NCBI GenBank assembly: GCA_045537285.1
Contig: JAZSPC010000008.1
Location: 1 to 5,785, forward strand
Origin: HGM13634 sp045537285
GTDB lineage: Bacteria; Bacillota; Clostridia; TANB77; CAG-508
Direction of reading: 5' to 3'
Length of the DNA stretch: 5,785 nucleotides
In this document: positions 1-5,366 of the stretch, piece after piece
Layout: each line of letters begins with the position of its first letter
Position numbering within the stretch: the stretch's first letter is position 1
Position numbers and translations under genes: made by a program
The notes under the pieces: model-generated
What the model was told of the DNA's origin: nothing
Databases searched by the model: none
Seen by the model: only the letters and a program-made list of their open reading frames with translations

Positions 1-26
1 TTTTTCACACAAAAAACAGACTCGAT

Positions 27-158
<132 letters not shown>

Positions 159-202
159 TTTTCTTTCTCCTTTGTTTTTCTTTTTTCTTACTCACTATTA
201 AA

Positions 203-231
203 ATTATATCTTTTCTTTTTTATCTTGTCAA
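203..231 (-). promoter_or_regulatory. Consensus sigma-A promoter for the small ORF or RNA
   Basis: The minus strand reads TTGACA (231-226), a 17-bp spacer, then TATAAT (208-203), a perfect match to the housekeeping consensus. Transcription would start near 196 and give a purine-rich leader of about 37 nt before the ATG at 158. It lies downstream of the terminator at 274-303, so this unit is transcribed independently of the 313-753 gene. Confidence 0.85.
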
Positions 232-273
232 TTATTTTAGAAAAATGTAATATAATTGTAAAACTGAAATAAA

Positions 274-303
274 AACAGACCTGCATTAATTTGCAAATCT
301 GTT
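274..303 (-). terminator. Rho-independent terminator of the 313-753 gene
   Basis: Positions 292-303 pair with 274-285: a 12-bp stem with two G-U wobbles in the minus-strand RNA and a 6-nt loop. It is followed on the minus strand by TTTTTATTT. It begins 10 bases after the stop codon of the upstream minus-strand gene. Confidence 0.85.
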
Positions 304-312
304 CCCATTTTG

Positions 313-753
313 TTATCTTCTATAATATCTGCATCCACACCCATTATTGTTATTGTTTGAATTTGATAACAGTTCTGTTAAAGTTTGTATATTATCTTCT
401 AATGACTCTATACTGTTTTCTAGTCCCCTGATACTGTTTCTTAAACCCGCAATATCATTTGATAAATCACCATTATTATCATCTTGGTCATTGTCGCAGT
501 TACAATTATTATTGCAATTTAACCTTCTAAGTAGGCAACATATTATTCTAACAATTACTGCTGTTACAAATGCAAGTATTGTATAAATTATTGCATTTAT
601 TAAAAACTCTGTTGTAAATACAGTAAATGCTAAAATTAAGTATACTGCAAAAACTAATATTGCAACTAATATTGGACTTTTAAGTAATTTTTGCAATACT
701 ATTGCTATTAAGATAGTGGCTAGTGGTAACACTATGAAAAATAAAACACCCAT
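313..753 (-). CDS. Small membrane protein, DUF2651-like, with coiled coil and Cys/Tyr-rich tail
   Basis: A 146-residue protein of unknown function. Residues 1-75 are almost entirely hydrophobic and fit three membrane segments (about 3-22, 27-46 and 50-75). Their layout resembles the short DUF2651 membrane proteins of Bacillus and Clostridia; this is from memory and not certain. A Cys/Asn/Asp-rich stretch follows (Cys80, 84, 86), then a regular heptad coiled coil at about 101-129, with Leu/Ile at 104, 108, 111, 115, 118, 122, 125 and 129. The C-terminus has five Asn followed by GCGCRYYRR. The ATG is preceded by GGAGA about 7 bases upstream. The gene lies 61 bp downstream of spoIVB with no terminator between them, so read-through is possible. 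A sigma-K-like promoter match also precedes it. The Cys/Tyr/Asn-rich tail is reminiscent of spore coat proteins, but a sporulation role is only inferred. Confidence 0.8.
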   Translation of the reverse strand: MGVLFFIVLPLATILIAIVLQKLLKSPILVAILVFAVYLILAFTVFTTEFLINAIIYTILAFVTAVIVRIICCLLRRLNCNNNCNCDNDQDDNNGDLSNDIAGLRNSIRGLENSIESLEDNIQTLTELLSNSNNNNNGCGCRYYRR

Positions 754-779
754 AAAATTCTCCTTCTCTTTTTTACTAA

Positions 780-807
780 TATTTTATGAGTGTTTTATAT
801 TTTTTGT
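780..807 (-). promoter_or_regulatory. Possible sigma-K-type promoter
   Basis: The minus strand has AC (807-806), a 17-bp spacer and CATAAAATA (788-780). This fits the sigma-K consensus AC-N16/17-CATANNNTA. The start would be near 773, giving a leader of about 20 nt. The consensus is short and the region AT-rich, so chance matches are likely. Confidence 0.3.
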
Positions 808-814
808 TAATATA

Positions 815-2050
815 TTACTCTATACTTTTTAATTGACTTACCATTATATCTGCAAAAAGAGCATAACCTTTTGTTGGGTCTGATACTAGCACATGTGTTA
901 GTGCTCCTATTAATTTCCCATTTTGTATTACAGGAGAACCACTCATTCCTTGAATTATTCCACCTGTTTTTTCTAATAACTTGTCATCTGTTACTTTTAC
1001 TACCATACTTTTATTGTTTTCATTATTATTAATATATATCTTTTGAATTTCTACTTCATATTCTTCTCTTTTGCCATCTTCTAAGGTGCATATAATACTT
1101 GCTTTTCCTACTTTTATTTCACTTCTTGATGCAACTTCTATTTCTTGCATATTTGATACTTCCAGTGCTTTTGTATTACTTGTTGTCCCATATACTCCAA
1201 AGTCTGTATTACTATATATCTCCCCTATTTTTTTTCCGTCTTCTATTGTTCCTTCAATTCTTCCTGGACTTTCTTTTTGTCCTTTTTCAATATCTAAAAT
1301 TTTAGCTGTTACAAATTCTCCTGATGAAATTTCTACTAATTCTTCTGTATCTATATCTTGAATACCATGTCCTAAGGCTGCAAATGAATTAGACCCTTTA
1401 TCATAAAATGTTACTGTTCCAATCCCTGCTTCCGCATCTCTTACCCACAGTCCTAATTTATATGTGTTTTCAGATGTTTTCACTGGTGTTATTTGTGTTT
1501 CCAATACATTTCCATCTTTTATATAAGTAACATCTATTGCTTTTCCCCTACATTTACTAACACATGAAATTAATTCTGCTGTGCTATTTACTTCTTCATT
1601 ATTAATTTCTATAATTGAATCTCCTTGCTCAATTCCTGCTTCTTCATATGGCTTATATATTCTATTATCTTCACCTTTTATTTCACTCATTCCAACAACC
1701 AAAACGCCTTCCGTGTATAGTTTCAATCCAACTAAGCTCCCTACTGGAATAACTTTTGTTTTTGGATAAATATTTGTTTGAATTGTTTTTAAATTAATTC
1801 CAAAAAGGCTCAAATTATATGATTTTGTCTGTAAATTATTTATAGTATTTTTAGAAATATTTACACCAACTTCTACCGTTTCTTCTAATTTCATACCCCA
1901 TATAGGTTTAATTTTTAAATCTTCATTTTCGAATAATATTAAACTGTTGGGTATAAATACTATATTTGTTACATAAGCTAATGTTAGTAATAATATGAAT
2001 ATTAAAATAAATTGTTTATAATTTTTTCTAATAAAAAACAAAATGGTCAC
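815..2050 (-). CDS. spoIVB: SpoIVB, stage IV sporulation serine protease (S55 family)
   Basis: SpoIVB is made in the forespore and secreted across its membrane. In B. subtilis it cleaves SpoIVFA, which releases SpoIVFB to process pro-sigma-K. This 411-residue product is close to the usual length. It has an N-terminal membrane anchor (about 13-33), a PDZ domain (about 108-190, with VVGMSEI and GIEQGDSIIEIN) and a C-terminal S55 peptidase domain. His228 in ALGHGI, Asp355, and Ser370 in GMSGSP match the B. subtilis triad H236/D363/S378 with identical spacing, so the enzyme looks active. The first codon is GTG at 2050-2048. Its nearest SD abuts it, whereas AAGGTGA at 2053-2047 is well spaced for a TTG at 2041-2039, giving 408 residues, so the start is uncertain. 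Both starts lie in a 15-bp hairpin. Spo0A, the usual neighbour downstream of spoIVB, is not adjacent here. Confidence 0.97.
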   Translation of the reverse strand: MTILFFIRKNYKQFILIFILLLTLAYVTNIVFIPNSLILFENEDLKIKPIWGMKLEETVEVGVNISKNTINNLQTKSYNLSLFGINLKTIQTNIYPKTKVIPVGSLVGLKLYTEGVLVVGMSEIKGEDNRIYKPYEEAGIEQGDSIIEINNEEVNSTAELISCVSKCRGKAIDVTYIKDGNVLETQITPVKTSENTYKLGLWVRDAEAGIGTVTFYDKGSNSFAALGHGIQDIDTEELVEISSGEFVTAKILDIEKGQKESPGRIEGTIEDGKKIGEIYSNTDFGVYGTTSNTKALEVSNMQEIEVASRSEIKVGKASIICTLEDGKREEYEVEIQKIYINNNENNKSMVVKVTDDKLLEKTGGIIQGMSGSPVIQNGKLIGALTHVLVSDPTKGYALFADIMVSQLKSIE

Positions 2051-2081
2051 CTTACTTTCTTAAATATAAGATAACCATTTT
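2033..2081 (-). terminator. Terminator/RBS-sequestering hairpin at the spoIVB start
   Basis: In minus-strand RNA, 2081-2067 pairs with 2054-2040 over 15 bp (13 Watson-Crick, 2 G-U) around a 12-nt loop, followed by one G and six U (2038-2033). This is a canonical intrinsic terminator for the HAD gene, whose stop is 33 nt upstream. The 3' arm also contains the spoIVB SD (AAGGTGA) and the GTG codon. The two G-U pairs would be A-C mismatches in a plus-strand RNA, so the structure belongs to the minus strand. Confidence 0.8.
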
Positions 2082-2113
2082 TTTATAATTTAATTCTTTT
2101 TTAATTTTATTAT

Positions 2114-2980
2114 TTAAATATACTTATATATCGCTTTTCCAACACCGTCTGAGTTATTATCTTCTGTTATATAATCTGCTATATCTTGCTTTTCCAACGC
2201 GCTTCCTGCCATTACAACACCAACACCAGCATTTTTTACCATTTCGTAATCATTCATGTTGTCACCTATACATATAACTTCTTCTGCTCTGATGTTTAAT
2301 TGTTCAATTAGAAACTTGATAGCTGTCCACTTATTTGAATCTTTATTTGTTACTTCTGTATAGAAATATTCTACTGGAATTTGTTCATCACCTATTCTAA
2401 TTATTTTTTTAGACATATGTTCTACTTCTAGTACTTCTATATCTTCAACAGTTTTCATTGTTTCTATTATATGATTAAATATTACTCTATCTTCATCACA
2501 TATTATTATTTTAAGAATATCAGGATTTTTCCTTTCTACATACTCATAAATATCTTGCACAATTTTTATATTTGTTCTTTGTTCTTCTGGTCTGTAACTA
2601 TTTTCATTATTAAATACTTTTATATTATATTTAACTCCTTCTGTTATAATTTCCTGTGTTGTGTATATACTAAAAAATATACTATTTTCTTTGCAAATTT
2701 TTATAATTTTTAATGCTTTCTCTAAATTTATAAAGTTTTCATATATATTTCGGTACTTTCGAATATTATATACACTAGCACCATTTCCAGCAATCAAATA
2801 ACTATTTATATTTAATTCCTTGCTTATTCTTCTCATTGTTTGAGGATCTCTACCTGATGCTAAAATTACTTCTATACCTTTATCTTGTGCAGCTTTAATA
2901 GCTTCTCTATTTATTTTAGTTATTTCGCCATATGAATTTAAAAGTGTTCCATCTAAATCTAATGCAATTAATTTATACAT
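2114..2980 (-). CDS. Cof-type HAD-IIB family phosphatase
   Basis: A 288-residue cytoplasmic haloacid dehalogenase-type hydrolase of the Cof/YidA group, which removes phosphate from sugar phosphates, nucleotides or similar metabolites. All HAD motifs are present. Motif I is DLDGTLL with nucleophile Asp8 and acid/base Asp10. Motif II is Ser42 in ASGR, motif III is Lys217 in the TNKDSNK stretch, and motif IV is GDNMND (239-244), binding Mg2+. The C2B-type cap lies between about residues 80 and 205. Length is typical (about 270-290). The ATG is preceded by GGAGG seven bases upstream. A sigma-A-like promoter lies at 3041-3013, and the gene is divergent from the SASP gene. It is followed by the hairpin terminator that overlaps the spoIVB start. 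Substrate cannot be told from the sequence; Cof-type enzymes are promiscuous. Confidence 0.95.
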   Translation of the reverse strand: MYKLIALDLDGTLLNSYGEITKINREAIKAAQDKGIEVILASGRDPQTMRRISKELNINSYLIAGNGASVYNIRKYRNIYENFINLEKALKIIKICKENSIFFSIYTTQEIITEGVKYNIKVFNNENSYRPEEQRTNIKIVQDIYEYVERKNPDILKIIICDEDRVIFNHIIETMKTVEDIEVLEVEHMSKKIIRIGDEQIPVEYFYTEVTNKDSNKWTAIKFLIEQLNIRAEEVICIGDNMNDYEMVKNAGVGVVMAGSALEKQDIADYITEDNNSDGVGKAIYKYI

Positions 2981-3012
2981 TTTTTCCTCCGTAATTTTAC
3001 TTTTGTATTCAT

Positions 3013-3041
3013 ATTATATCTTTAATATTTGTTTTTTACAA
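3013..3041 (-). promoter_or_regulatory. Sigma-A promoter of the HAD gene
   Basis: The minus strand has TTGTAA (3041-3036), a 17-bp spacer and TATAAT (3018-3013). The -10 is perfect and the -35 matches at 4 of 6. Transcription would start near 3006, giving a short leader of about 25 nt containing the GGAGG site. Confidence 0.65.
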
Positions 3042-3111
3042 GCAAAATTTAAATTTATATGTTTTTTCAAAAATTTCCAGTTTATTTTTTAAAAGTTTGC
3101 AGATTATATAT

Positions 3112-3136
3112 ATAGAAAAACAAAGAGTTTTTCTAT
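3112..3136 (+). promoter_or_regulatory. Hairpin in the SASP leader
   Basis: ATAGAAAAAC (3112-3121) and GTTTTTCTAT (3127-3136) form a perfect 10-bp stem with the loop AAAGA, about 16 bases before the AGGAGGTGA site. It probably sits at or near the 5' end of the SASP mRNA. No clear sigma-G promoter could be assigned; the closest -10-like element is CAGATTA at 3100-3106, which is weak. Confidence 0.5.
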
Positions 3137-3168
3137 TATTAATCAGATTCCTAGGAGGTGAAATAATA

Positions 3169-3363
3169 ATGGCAAGAAGTAATCAAAAAGTAGTTCCAGA
3201 AGCTAAAGCAGCTTTAGACAAATTCAAATATGAAGTAGCTAGCGAAGTAGGTGTTAACTTAAAACAAGGATACAATGGTGATCTTTCTTCAAAAGACGCT
3301 GGTAGAGTTGGTGGTAACATGGTTAGAAAGTTAATCCAACAAGCTGAAAATAACATGAAATAA
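3169..3363 (+). CDS. Alpha/beta-type small acid-soluble spore protein (SASP)
   Basis: A 64-residue spore protein that coats forespore DNA, shifts it to an A-like form and protects it from UV, heat and chemicals. It is degraded at germination to supply amino acids. It has the family landmarks: an early MARSNQKVVPEA segment, the GPR protease site YEVASE (cleavage expected after Glu22), and the conserved C-terminal half with GYNGDLSSKDAGRVGGNMVRK. The start is ATG 3169, seven bases after a near-perfect AGGAGGTGA at 3153-3161. An in-frame ATG at 3097 would add 24 unconserved residues and is rejected. Codon choice (GAA, GCT, CAA) suggests strong expression. It is monocistronic, with a strong terminator at 3432-3456, and is expected to be sigma-G dependent in the forespore, though I see no clear sigma-G promoter. 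Confidence 0.97.
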   Translation: MARSNQKVVPEAKAALDKFKYEVASEVGVNLKQGYNGDLSSKDAGRVGGNMVRKLIQQAENNMK

Positions 3364-3431
3364 GTTTAATTTTTAGTTATTTTTATTAATATAAGACAGG
3401 GATATTCTTCTTTTCTTTTATGGATACATAA

Positions 3432-3462
3432 AAGGCAGGAATTGTGTTCCTGCCTTGTTTTT
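3432..3462 (+). terminator. Strong terminator, shared by SASP (+) and hpf (-)
   Basis: AAGGCAGGAA (3432-3441) and TTCCTGCCTT (3447-3456) form a perfect 10-bp stem with loop TTGTG, followed by GTTTTTATTTT. It ends the SASP transcript. On the minus strand it begins 9 bases after the hpf stop and has a short TTTT tail, so it probably serves both convergent genes. Confidence 0.9.
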
Positions 3463-3465
3463 ATT

Positions 3466-4002
3466 TTAAACTTCTGGTTCTACTATTCCGAAGTTTTCAG
3501 AATCTTTTAATTTAAATAATACATTTACTTTTCCTGTATCTACATTTACAAAAGTTATAAATATATTTCCTACTTTTTCTTCTAATTTTAATTTTGCATC
3601 TTCTACTGATATTGGTTTTATATCATAATATAAAGTTTTTATAACTTCATTTTCTAATGCTGGTATTCCTTCAAATGAAGCATTTTCTTTTAATCTTATA
3701 GATTCATCTTTATTCATTCTTTCTTTTCTTGTTTTTACTTTTCTTATTTGTCCTTCTAAAATATCGATATCTTTATCTATTGAAGCATATAAATCTTTTG
3801 TTTCTGTAACAGCTCTTAATATCTCTCCTTTTACTACTACTTGCATTTCTGCTATTTGATAAGCTCTTTCTGTTTTTATTTTTACAGATACATCAATTTC
3901 TGCGCCTTCAAAATATCTTTCTATTCTTTCTAATTTTTTCTCAACGTACTCTTTAATTGCTTCTGTTGCTTTTAGTTCTTTTCCTGTTATTACTATATTC
4001 AT
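3466..4002 (-). CDS. hpf: Long-form ribosome hibernation promoting factor
   Basis: Long HPF binds the 30S subunit in the decoding channel and, through its C-terminal domain, pairs 70S ribosomes into inactive 100S dimers in stationary phase or dormancy. Residues 1-95 form the S30AE/YfiA-type domain, starting MNIVITGKEL, with the basic helix end RKVKTRKER. A linker follows at about 96-120. The C-terminal dimerisation domain at about 122-178 includes IKPISVEDAKLKLE, FVNVDTGKVNVLFK and FGIVEP. At 178 residues it fits the long form. The start is ATG 4002-4000, 10 bases after AGGAG. A GTG at 4011 would add three residues but leaves only one base after the SD, so it is not preferred. It has its own consensus promoter and ends at the convergent terminator at 3432-3456, so it is a single-gene unit. 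Confidence 0.96.
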   Translation of the reverse strand: MNIVITGKELKATEAIKEYVEKKLERIERYFEGAEIDVSVKIKTERAYQIAEMQVVVKGEILRAVTETKDLYASIDKDIDILEGQIRKVKTRKERMNKDESIRLKENASFEGIPALENEVIKTLYYDIKPISVEDAKLKLEEKVGNIFITFVNVDTGKVNVLFKLKDSENFGIVEPEV

Positions 4003-4026
4003 AATAGTCACACTCCTTTGTTTAAT

Positions 4027-4058
4027 TTTAAATTAGAACTTACATCTTCTAACTTAAA
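4027..4058 (-). promoter_or_regulatory. Inverted repeat at the hpf transcription start and leader
   Basis: Positions 4027-4038 pair with 4047-4058 at 11 of 12 positions: TTAGAA/TTCTAA inside, TTTAA/TTAAA outside, one A/C mismatch, 8-nt loop. It lies directly after the -10 element, at the predicted 5' end of the mRNA. It could be a 5'-stabilising stem or an operator, and the region's AT-richness lowers its weight. Confidence 0.45.
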
Positions 4059-4061
4059 TTA

Positions 4062-4090
4062 ATTATATAAATATTTCCTTAATTTGTCAA
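4062..4090 (-). promoter_or_regulatory. Perfect sigma-A promoter of hpf
   Basis: The minus strand reads TTGACA (4090-4085), a 17-bp spacer and TATAAT (4067-4062). This is an exact consensus match. Transcription would begin near 4055, giving a leader of about 53 nt before the ATG. No sigma-B-like (GTTTAA/GGGTAT) element is seen. Confidence 0.9.
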
Positions 4091-4109
4091 CTTTAAAATT
4101 GTATTAAAA

Positions 4110-4133
4110 TAGACGACTTATAAAAGTCGTCTA
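4110..4133 (-). terminator. Terminator of the M23 peptidase gene
   Basis: A perfect 10-bp stem, TAGACGACTT (4110-4119) with AAGTCGTCTA (4124-4133), and loop ATAA. On the minus strand it starts 10 bases after the stop codon at 4144 and is followed by TTTTAATAC. It separates the peptidase gene from the hpf promoter. Confidence 0.85.
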
Positions 4134-4143
4134 AAATTTATTA

Positions 4144-5151
4144 TTAAAATCCTATATAGTTTTGTGGATTTACTGCTGCCCCATTTTTTCTTATTTCAAA
4201 ATGTAAATGTGGTCCTGTTGATCTTCCAGTATTTCCAACTTTTCCAATTTGTTGACCTGCTGTAACAACATCTCCTTTTGATACTAATAAAGTACTACAA
4301 TGCGCATAATATGATTGAATTCCGTTTCCATGGTCTACTACGATAAATTTTCCAAGTGTACCTTTCCAACCAGAAAAAATTACATTCCCATTTGCTACTG
4401 CTTTTATTGCTGTACCAGTAGGTGCTCCAATATCTGTTCCAGTATGTGTGCTTCCCCATCTTGCACCAAATCTTGAAGTTACAATTCCTGTAACTGGTTT
4501 AACTAATGACATTCCTAAATCTATTTTTTTAGTAATTATACTTCTACTTAGACTAAATCCACTTGAAGGAATACTTGGATATACATTAACAACAGGAACA
4601 TATACAATTTTCTTTTCATATAACTTAGATACTGCCTTTTCCTGAGTATAAAGTTCTGGAAGTTCTATCTCATATTTTTCTATTATAGTTAAATCTTTGC
4701 TATTTCTACTTTCTTTTTTCTTTAACTCTTTTATAGTAGCTTCTGCTTCATCAAATGTTGCCATTGAAAGTTTTTCTTTTCCATCATCTGCAATAGTATA
4801 ATATCTATAATATGTAATACCTGTTGCTTTTATTGTAGCAAATATTTCATCATCGTTTGTTGTAATGCCTTTCTTTTGTAAGCACATTTGGTATTCTGGC
4901 ATATCATCAATTTGAACAAAGGCAACGTTTTTCTGCCCTTCTTCACCTTTTTCCATATAATCATTTATTTTGTTCTGCAAAGCATCTTTATCTTCACAAT
5001 AGCCAAGTGTTTCTCCATTTAAGCTTACTTTGTATATTGGTCTATATATTAGGATTACAGCAGCAGTAATTATTACTGTTGCCACAGCTACTAGGGAAAT
5101 AAACTTTACAGTCCCTCTTATACCTATATATAATTTTTTTAATAGTCCCAT
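4144..5151 (-). CDS. Membrane-anchored M23 (LytM-type) metallopeptidase
   Basis: A 335-residue zinc endopeptidase expected to cut peptide bridges of cell-wall peptidoglycan outside the membrane. A basic N-terminus and one membrane segment (about 17-36) are followed by an extracellular region (about 40-205) that I do not assign to a known domain, including a Lys/Glu-rich stretch near 140-150. The C-terminal M23 domain (about 217-330) has every LytM catalytic and zinc residue in place: His236 and Asp240 (HTGTD), His284 (YYAHCS), and His315 and His317 (HLHFE). It is therefore expected to be active, unlike B. subtilis SpoIIQ. SpoIIQ of Clostridia is also an anchored, intact M23 protein, but the long middle region argues for a general cell-wall enzyme. 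ATG 5151 has only a weak SD (GGGG, 10 bases upstream). The gene stands alone between terminators. Confidence 0.93.
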   Translation of the reverse strand: MGLLKKLYIGIRGTVKFISLVAVATVIITAAVILIYRPIYKVSLNGETLGYCEDKDALQNKINDYMEKGEEGQKNVAFVQIDDMPEYQMCLQKKGITTNDDEIFATIKATGITYYRYYTIADDGKEKLSMATFDEAEATIKELKKKESRNSKDLTIIEKYEIELPELYTQEKAVSKLYEKKIVYVPVVNVYPSIPSSGFSLSRSIITKKIDLGMSLVKPVTGIVTSRFGARWGSTHTGTDIGAPTGTAIKAVANGNVIFSGWKGTLGKFIVVDHGNGIQSYYAHCSTLLVSKGDVVTAGQQIGKVGNTGRSTGPHLHFEIRKNGAAVNPQNYIGF

Positions 5152-5169
5152 TTTTTATGAACCCCATTT

Positions 5170-5176
5170 TTCGACA
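5170..5176 (-). promoter_or_regulatory. Possible Spo0A box
   Basis: The minus strand reads TGTCGAA, an exact match to the 0A-box core (TGNCGAA), 18 bases upstream of the M23 ATG and downstream of the putative promoter. If bound, Spo0A-P would be placed to repress. A single 7-mer is weak evidence. Confidence 0.25.
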
Positions 5177-5193
5177 TTTATTTTTTCTATATA

Positions 5194-5222
5194 ATTTTAT
5201 AATATTTCTAAAATTAATTCAA
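5194..5222 (-). promoter_or_regulatory. Possible sigma-A promoter of the M23 gene
   Basis: The minus strand has TTGAAT (5222-5217), a 17-bp spacer and TAAAAT (5199-5194), each one or two bases off consensus. The start would be near 5187. AT-rich sequence makes alternatives (for example TATAAA with a 15-bp spacer) possible. Confidence 0.4.
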
Positions 5223-5259
5223 TAGTTATTCTATAATTTTATTCAAAATTCAATAACAA

Positions 5260-5293
5260 AAATAAAGATACTAAACTTTTAGTATCTTTATTT
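5260..5293 (-). terminator. Terminator of the C-type-lectin-fold gene
   Basis: A long perfect inverted repeat: 5260-5273 pairs with 5280-5293, with up to two further A-T pairs closing the loop. On the minus strand it is followed by T-rich TTGTTATT after a stem ending in ATTT. It lies about 75 bases after the stop at 5367. Both sides are A/T runs, so it may act in both directions. Confidence 0.75.
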
Positions 5294-5315
5294 CCGTAGT
5301 GATATTTCTTTTAAT

Positions 5316-5335
5316 TAGTACTATAAAAAGTACTA
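5316..5335 (-). other. Hairpin without T-tail, 3' of the candidate variable gene
   Basis: TAGTACT (5316-5322) and AGTACTA (5329-5335) form a perfect 7-bp stem with a 6-nt loop, 31 bases downstream of the stop codon. No T-run follows on the minus strand, so it is not a classic terminator; the real one is at 5260-5293. Hairpins placed just after the variable region help target recognition in studied DGRs. Confidence 0.45.
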
Positions 5336-5366
5336 CAACATATTATTAAAATTACCTTTTCACAGC

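Noticed and set aside
347..586. Plus-strand open frame opposite the small membrane protein gene
   Set aside because: It is the antisense shadow of a well-supported gene with SD and terminator, and has no SD or recognisable motif of its own.
1071..1361. Plus-strand open frames opposite spoIVB (also 1099-1305 and 1581-1769)
   Set aside because: Hydrophobic Ser/Leu/Phe-rich translations typical of the antisense of an AT-rich gene; no SD, no domain, and spoIVB is certain.
2471..2713. Plus-strand open frame opposite the HAD phosphatase gene
   Set aside because: Ile/Tyr/Phe-rich antisense shadow of a gene with all catalytic motifs intact.
3097..3168. N-terminal extension of the SASP from ATG 3097
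   Set aside because: The added residues are not SASP-like, would be encoded through the leader hairpin, and the near-perfect AGGAGGTGA points to ATG 3169.
4448..4645. Plus-strand open frame opposite the M23 peptidase gene
   Set aside because: Antisense shadow without SD or family features.
5152..5366. Search for a DGR template repeat, accessory gene or reverse transcriptase in the window
   Set aside because: The region downstream of the candidate target holds only a hairpin, a terminator and the M23 promoter region. No sequence resembling the variable region was seen elsewhere in the window.
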